64,000 nt of DNA. It comes from Hyaloscypha bicolor E. Taxonomy: Eukaryota > Ascomycota > Leotiomycetes > Helotiales > Hyaloscyphaceae. Location: the NCBI RefSeq assembly GCF_002865645.1, contig NW_020194600.1, positions 124,001-188,000 of the forward strand. Direction: 5' to 3'. Numbering within the stretch: the stretch's first letter is position 1; each line of letters starts with the position of its first letter. The position numbers and the translations under genes were made by a program. The notes below the pieces were generated by a model. That model had not been told where the DNA came from and made no database searches. It saw nothing but the letters and a program-made list of their open reading frames with translations. Shown piece after piece: positions 58,964 through 64,000 of this stretch.

Positions 58964-59071
58964 GTTCCAAAACGCTTCCAAGGTATTCCCAATACGGGGC
59001 TCCTACCGCTCTTAACCCCCCCGGACTAGCCCTAACCCCTAACCAAAGCGACTTGGAAGCGTTCTGGAAAC
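58964..59071. repeat. short foldback with telomere-like sequence in its loop
   Basis: CCAAAACGCTTCCAAGG at 58967-58983 pairs with its complement near 59053-59069 (ACTTGGAAGCGTTCTGG) with two differences. A third related block, CCAGAAACGTTCC, follows at about 59144. The loop includes CCCTAACCCCTAACC at 59029-59044, similar to fungal telomeric CCCTAA. Confidence 0.55.
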
Positions 59072-60341
59072 GTTTCTAGGAGGTTATTAAGAATAAGGAC
59101 TTTGAGAAATGAACTTGTATTTAGTAAAGTGTCATTAAAGTATTCCAGAAACGTTCCCGGCTGGCCTGTTTAGCCGGTTAGAAGGTCATATAAAGAACAA
59201 GTAATTTTCAGGCGTCACACGCCGGCTACCAGTACGCTAAGAAAACAACCTTTCAAACCCCCTGCAACAGGCGAAGTGGAGACGCCAAGCAGGCCAGTTG
59301 GGCTAACGAGTAAGTACCTTCCACCATTTGTGCTCGTCATAATCCCTGGTCAAGTTAGCATGAGACGTCGAGCTTTCTCGCCTCGTCATCCTATTATTAC
59401 CCTACGATGATGCGGCTCAGACGTTTGCCCGGTGAGCCTTCACAACCTCGAGGCATCGCGGCCTGAGAACAGGGTCGCCACGTCATTGGCCAGGGCGAAA
59501 CGGCTGAATCCCCTGCTGAATCCGTGGTGCTGCAGATTCTTCGTCGCCAGGAGAAGCAGGTCGTTCATGATGGCTGTCTGTGGGCGGTGAATGGGAGGTC
59601 CTTCATTCATCATTCGTGACTGGAGCGGCCGGCATAATGAGGGCTGCTTACTCTCCCTCTTTGACTGTACCTGTACCGTGCGAGGACGGAGCCTCCTCTG
59701 CTGTGTCTGCTATCAGCCTATCAGGGGGATACAACCCGGGTACGGCGCGGTTGTCGTTTCCGCCATGGTGACCGAAGTAAGACTCCAAGAGACGTTCTGG
59801 TTCTGCCCACGAATACGTGTGCTTCAATGCTGGCTGGGGGAGTGCCCAAAACGGGGTGGACTTGCTCTCTGAGCTCCTGGACGACGTTCCGTGATACGGC
59901 TTGTAATGCCTTGCCTTGTCCCCGGGCGCAAGAGTGCTCGCTCCATGTGTGACGGTCCCCAAAGTTCTTTACAAGACAAGAATGCGTGTCACCCAGCAGA
60001 ATGTAGAGGCATCTCGCAACCCGTTGACTTCATGCTTATGTCTCTCTGCTTTTGCTTTGCTTGGCTTGGCTTTGCTAAGCACGGCCCAGGAGGCGCATGT
60101 CCAGGGCATGCCGGCCGTCGCTCATTTGTAGGCTGACATGAGGCGACACTGGGAGTCATGGAGAAAATTGGTGTTCCCGCCTTCGACAGTGCGACACCGC
60201 CAGAATTCGCTCATCCTTGCACAGGAGGCTGTGTAGGGGTTGACCAAGCCAGTAGAAGAGAGGGAGAGCAATGCAGAGATGCGGACGACGGCCCTGCTGG
60301 AGTTTGCCAGGCCTGGCCCAGCTGCGAGCTGGAGGCTTGAA

Positions 60342-60412
60342 CCTGAAGTGAAGTGAAGTGAAGTGAAGCGAAGTGAGGTAAAGTGAAGTAGGTGAGGTGA
60401 GGTGAGGTGAGG
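60342..60412 (+). repeat. imperfect GAAGT/GAGGT pentanucleotide array
   Basis: About 14 units of GAAGT or GAGGT with single-base variants. On the minus strand it reads as an artefactual FTSLHFTSL peptide, which is not coding. Confidence 0.85.
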
Positions 60413-61463
60413 TTGAGATATGCGCATGGTGAGGGACGAAGCCGACAGTGTGCGACTCTGCAAACCTGCGGCTGATTTGCCTCATGCCCGTCCTCGTCCT
60501 CGTCCTCGTCCACGACTGGATTCGACGCAGCTCGAGCCCAACTCGACTTTCGGCTTTGGCCCATCCAGTGACTGGCGTGCGGCGCACGGGAATCGGGGTG
60601 GGGTTGGTTGGGATGGGTTGGAGTGGGTTGGAGAGGGTTGGCTAGTTGGGTTGGGTTTGACTGTGTGAATTGTGGCCACGCGCAGCACGACTCTTCCTCT
60701 CCACCCACGAGGTGCTTTGCTCCAGCCTTTTAGAATTGCGCCTCGAGCTGCCGGCCGCCGCTTTCTGTTGCTCGCTCTCTGCCGTGGGCCGTCGCAGCGT
60801 GGGCTGGATTAAGTACCTCTCCCACTCCGACCCCCCCTCCCCGCGCCCTTTTGGGCGCACCCTTCTTCATGTATGCGACTTATATCCCATAGTTCTCCCT
60901 GCCAGGCCCGCCCAAGCGTGCCACTACTTACTCTAGTCTAATCTACACGGCTCTACTCTGCTCTACTCTGCTCTGCAGCCTCTGCTCTGCAGCCTCTGCT
61001 CTGCTCTACTGCCCTGATATACCCGCGCGAGGCCCCTTCTCCTGTCACTTTTCGCCGCACCGCGCACCGCACCGCACCGCACCCACATCGCATCGCCCCC
61101 CTTCGCCCTTCACCCTGACCCTGCGCATCACACTCTCGCCGCTCCCCCAGCAAGACCTACGGAGTACGACGCGATCCCCTTCGGCTGGCTCGCCAAGCAC
61201 TTACAGCCTCTCTGGGCCCGGCTGTGGACGCACCCCCCGCCTTTTCGGTGCTCTGACTGCTGCTGCTGCTGCTCTCTTTACGTGCCTCCGCAACCTCTGC
61301 CTGTCTGATCCTGTCCCTCCGTCTCCTCGACTCGACCGCTGCCCTCCCACTTCCATGCCCAGCTCCCCCTCTCGCATGGTCTTCTCTGGCTGATATGTGA
61401 TTACCCGCTTGTCGCCATAATTTGTCGCCTGGCGCATTCGATGGATGGTGTTCCTAAAAAAGT

Positions 61464-63045
61464 ATGACTGACGCCCTTCACCCATCGAACGAAGAATATC
61501 TGGACCCCGACGATGTTGGCCTGCGCAACTCACCCCCGCTCAAACCAATGAAAGTCAATCTGCAACCGTCGCCGAGTCCGCCGCCCTCAGTTCCTCTGCC
61601 CCTGGTCAGTCCTGATTCGAGCCCAGGTCCTCCGGATCGCAAAGGTTCTAATCGGACAAAGTATCGCCCCAGCCAGGGCGATGCTGTGCTGGTCTCCTTC
61701 ATGGCAGGTGGGAAACATTCTGATATTGCGCGCGACGCTGGGGATAAGCCTTTGGCCTCGGACAATGAAGAGGGGGAGGAGCCCGTGAAGGGAACCGAAG
61801 TTGCAGTCACGGCCGAGGAGGTGAAGGACGAAGCTATCCCGGAAGAAAATGGCATCGATCATCTTACAGCTCTTGCCGCGGATGCCCTGAGGCAGAGTGC
61901 GAAAGGCTCCTCTCAAACGGCGCTGAAGGAAGCTACAACGGCGAGCTCGATACCGAAAATGAGCATGCCCTGTGTTGGGGATCCGATGGAGGGGTTGAAA
62001 CCAACAATACCCTCAATATCAACTCTATACGTGGATGGGACGGGGTCGAAAGCCTCGCCAGACACAACAATCAAGCACGAGATGTCTGGCTCTCCTGCAG
62101 CCGGGGAACTACCACCCATTCGTCAACACTCCCCACAATCAGCCTTGTCGAATGGAAATGGCACAGGCAATATTACTCTGCCATCCATTTCTGCCCAACT
62201 GGGAGACATCAATCACCTCACCGACGCCGCTGCAGCTGGAGACTCGGCCTTTTCACAGTCCCCTCCAGCGCGACCACCTCCACGCTTCTCGGCGGTTCCT
62301 GGACATGGTTCACCTCCCAAATCACCAAATGATACTTTTCGTCGGGAATTACCTTCACCTGGCCGAGGAGGACACTTCTACTTCAACGCAAACAGCCATC
62401 GAAGACTGTCTCAGACTGATGGTCCACAATATTCGAGCTCTGGTGATTATAGCAGTAGCAACACGGAGACTCCAAGTACGGATCAGTCAGGCTCCACTCC
62501 TGCGACAATGGCCATTGACCGGATGAGTATTGACGGCATCACCAATCCACAAATCGGTGGCTTTCAATGCACATACCCAGGTTGCACTGCTCAGCCTTTT
62601 CAAACCCAGGTCCGTCAATTCCCTAGTCAGCTGTCCAGCCTTATCTGCAACCTAACATACCACAGTATCTCTTAAATTCTCACGCGAATGTCCATTCCTC
62701 GAATCGACCCCACTACTGTAGTGTCAAAGGCTGCCCCAGGAGTGAAGGGGGCAAAGGCTTCAAGAGGAAAAATGAGATGATCAGGCATGGCTTAGTGCAT
62801 GACTCGCCGGGTTACGTCTGTCCATTTTGTCCCGATCGAGAGCACAAGTATCCAAGACCAGATAACCTTCAAAGGTAAGCTTGTAATATGAAGTCTGGTG
62901 ACCACAAGTTAACGAGAGAAAAAACAGGCATGTCAGAGTGCATCACGTGGATAAGGACAAGGATGATCCACAACTCAGAGATGTCCTATCGCAAAGACCG
63001 GAAGGACCAAGCAGAGGTAGACGACGAAGAGGGGGGACTTCATGA
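61464..63045 (+). CDS. C2H2 zinc-finger transcription factor
   Basis: A probable DNA-binding regulator of 490 residues from three exons: 61464-62609, 62666-62874 and 62928-63045. Residues 1-370 are disordered and Pro/Ser-rich, with an acidic block near 100-125. The C-terminal 110 residues carry clustered C2H2-like fingers. The first has C-x4-C with a His-x3-His partner (FQCTYPGC, then NSHANVH, split by intron 1). The second is YCSVKGC with MIRHGLVH. The third is YVCPFCPDREHKYPRPDNLQ with RHVRVHH, split by intron 2. A basic tail (RGRRRRGG) ends the protein. Both introns fall within finger coding. I cannot assign an orthologue. Very GC- and CT-rich sequence precedes the start codon. Confidence 0.88.
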
Positions 63046-63428
63046 CCATTCTTGATGCTGCTCGGCCCGACAAGAGGGTGAGCGGCGAGAAGCACCCCAC
63101 TGCTGCGAAACAACTCGATTCGACTCAATGTTTACTGAAAACATATGGGGCATGGCTAGCTTTGGCCGTGTATGCTTGTGAAATACTCAACGGCGTTACG
63201 TGTGGTTGATATCTTAGGGAGGTGTCTTCTGATGAGCTACGATCATAGGAGTATGGAGCATTGAGGTTATACCAGAGAAGAATTGGCTTTCATTAGCTCA
63301 TTAGCGCGGGCGGCTTGGGGAAGCTTCGATTTGCATCTCAACTGACTATCGTTGAAATGCTATTTTGCTTGAATCCGTGTCTATACCTTTAGCCACACAA
63401 ACAACACATTTTCGCTGCGTCGCACTTC
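63046..63428. other. convergent 3' spacer
   Basis: The C2H2 gene (+) and the calpain gene (-) end toward each other. I see nothing else in these 380 bp. Confidence 0.5.
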
Positions 63429-64000
63429 TCAACCGTCTCCTCTTCCCCATAGGCCAACATTCACGGGGTTGTCGCTTAGAACCTCGACCTCGACCTCGTC
63501 AAAGCCGTGTCTTCCACCCAGACGTTCAACAACAATCCAAAACCCTCCTGGAATGCTGATTCCCGGGCTCAAGTCCACGTCCGCTGTTCTGACCCCCATG
63601 GGAGCATCGCTGAACTCGCCACTTCCGGAAACGTCAAGAATTGTCTTATTAGGCCCCTGGGATCTTTCCAGGGACAGCTTTAGCAAGGGCCTCGATCTTG
63701 AGGATTGAATAGCATTACGGCCAGATCCACACCGTGCCACAACTCTCAACCTTGTGACCCGCGAGGTCGTAAGTGGTGCCAACACCCTGTCAACACCTTC
63801 ATCGAAGACCAGTAAAGGTAAACGCAGGCTCAGCTTCCCAGCCGTCTCAGCTAGAACAGGTTCCACCAAGCACGGAACCATAGATCCAACGCGTAAAGTA
63901 AAGTTGCCCTTCTGTCCTGCTTCAAATGTTGAGCATACTATAGTGTATTTGCCCGCAGCGACATTTGAAAGGGAGAGGAGAGCGCAGCCTCGCCGATAGT
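63429..64000 (-). CDS. palB: calpain-like protease PalB/RIM13, C-terminal part
   Basis: The last 189 residues of a minus-strand gene whose start lies beyond the right edge. The frame is open to base 64000. The visible part matches the C2-like domain at the end of fungal PalB/Rim13, a cysteine protease of the alkaline-pH signalling cascade that processes PacC/Rim101. Diagnostic segments are AAGKYTIVCSTFEAGQKGNF, then TLRVGS, a strand pattern of calpain domain III, and a late WIVVERLGGRHGFDEVEVEV. The end is DNPVNVGLWGRGDG. The catalytic Cys-His-Asn are not in the window. The call rests on the domain III-type motif, and another calpain-family member remains possible. Confidence 0.78.
   Translation of the reverse strand, partial: YRRGCALLSLSNVAAGKYTIVCSTFEAGQKGNFTLRVGSMVPCLVEPVLAETAGKLSLRLPLLVFDEGVDRVLAPLTTSRVTRLRVVARCGSGRNAIQSSRSRPLLKLSLERSQGPNKTILDVSGSGEFSDAPMGVRTADVDLSPGISIPGGFWIVVERLGGRHGFDEVEVEVLSDNPVNVGLWGRGDG

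Larger units (their letters stand above)
57206..61463. other. large gene-poor spacer with foldback and low-complexity tracts
   Basis: No supported gene in 4.3 kb. Short minus-strand frames at 57429-57695 and 57848-58078 have ordinary composition but no domain, and plus-strand frames overlap. A foldback and telomere-like sequence lie at 58960-59070. Imperfect GAAGT and GAGGT repeats lie at 60342-60412. GTCCTC units occur near 60485-60515. CT- and CTCTG-rich tracts at 60950-61015 and CCGCA units near 61055-61085 form the probable promoter and leader of the zinc-finger gene. Confidence 0.5.

Noticed and set aside
60211..60708. Minus-strand frame with repeated FTSLHFTSL and PNQPHP peptides
   Set aside because: The peptides are translations of simple GAAGT/GAGGT and GGTTG repeats.

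Overview
The window reads as nuclear DNA of a filamentous ascomycete (Pezizomycotina; Leotiomycetes is a plausible class, but that is inference). The grounds are short 47-107 bp introns with GT..AG borders and CTAAC/CTGAC-like branch sites, mostly monocistronic genes on both strands, CT-rich leaders, and several families typical of these fungi: a Rua1-type regulator, a DUF2985 membrane protein, the calpain PalB, DML1 and CLU1. I support 21 protein genes, most with reconstructed exon-intron structures whose phases close exactly. I found no tRNA, rRNA, CRISPR array or intact transposon.

Layout. 0.7-13.7 kb, all minus strand: 3-isopropylmalate dehydrogenase (LEU2), a PHD-finger protein, a Rua1-type zinc regulator and a proline-rich protein, with long non-coding leaders rich in microsatellites. 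14.7-20.2 kb: an MFS transporter (+), a basic protein with a threefold repeat (-) and a Thr-rich GPI-anchored wall protein built of repeated modules (-). 22.3-29.1 kb, a dense block: DML1/Misato (-), a thioredoxin-fold AhpC/TSA-like protein (+), an acidic nuclear-looking protein (-) and a class-III aminotransferase (-). 29.1-33.9 kb is a gene-poor spacer with two adjacent G-rich pentanucleotide arrays. 34.0-44.3 kb: an FHA-forkhead transcription factor (+), CLU1 (-) and a 947-residue unknown protein (+). 47.2-57.2 kb: ferric reductase (+), Yippee-like (+), an SLC35F6-like transporter (-), a DUF2985 protein (-) and SEN15 (+). 61.5-64.0 kb: a C2H2 zinc-finger protein (+) and the C-terminal part of calpain PalB/RIM13 (-), which runs off the right edge.

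The genes do not form one pathway or a biosynthetic cluster. They are a housekeeping set (leucine synthesis, tRNA splicing, mitochondrial distribution and inheritance, iron reduction, alkaline-pH signalling) mixed with four DNA- or chromatin-binding regulators. Several neighbours share short divergent promoters: DML1/AhpC-like, CLU1/947-residue protein and DUF2985/SEN15.

The less expected features are these. Two regulators contain stop-free introns of a length divisible by three that lie in or near their coding cores, so the unspliced frame stays open. A degenerate dispersed repeat occurs in four copies, two of them head-to-head. Two further foldback elements are present, one with transition-biased arm differences that would fit RIP. 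A cluster of TGATTGTT motifs and a perfect hairpin lie upstream of an orphan repeat protein. A twin motif duplicates near the C-terminus of the 947-residue protein.
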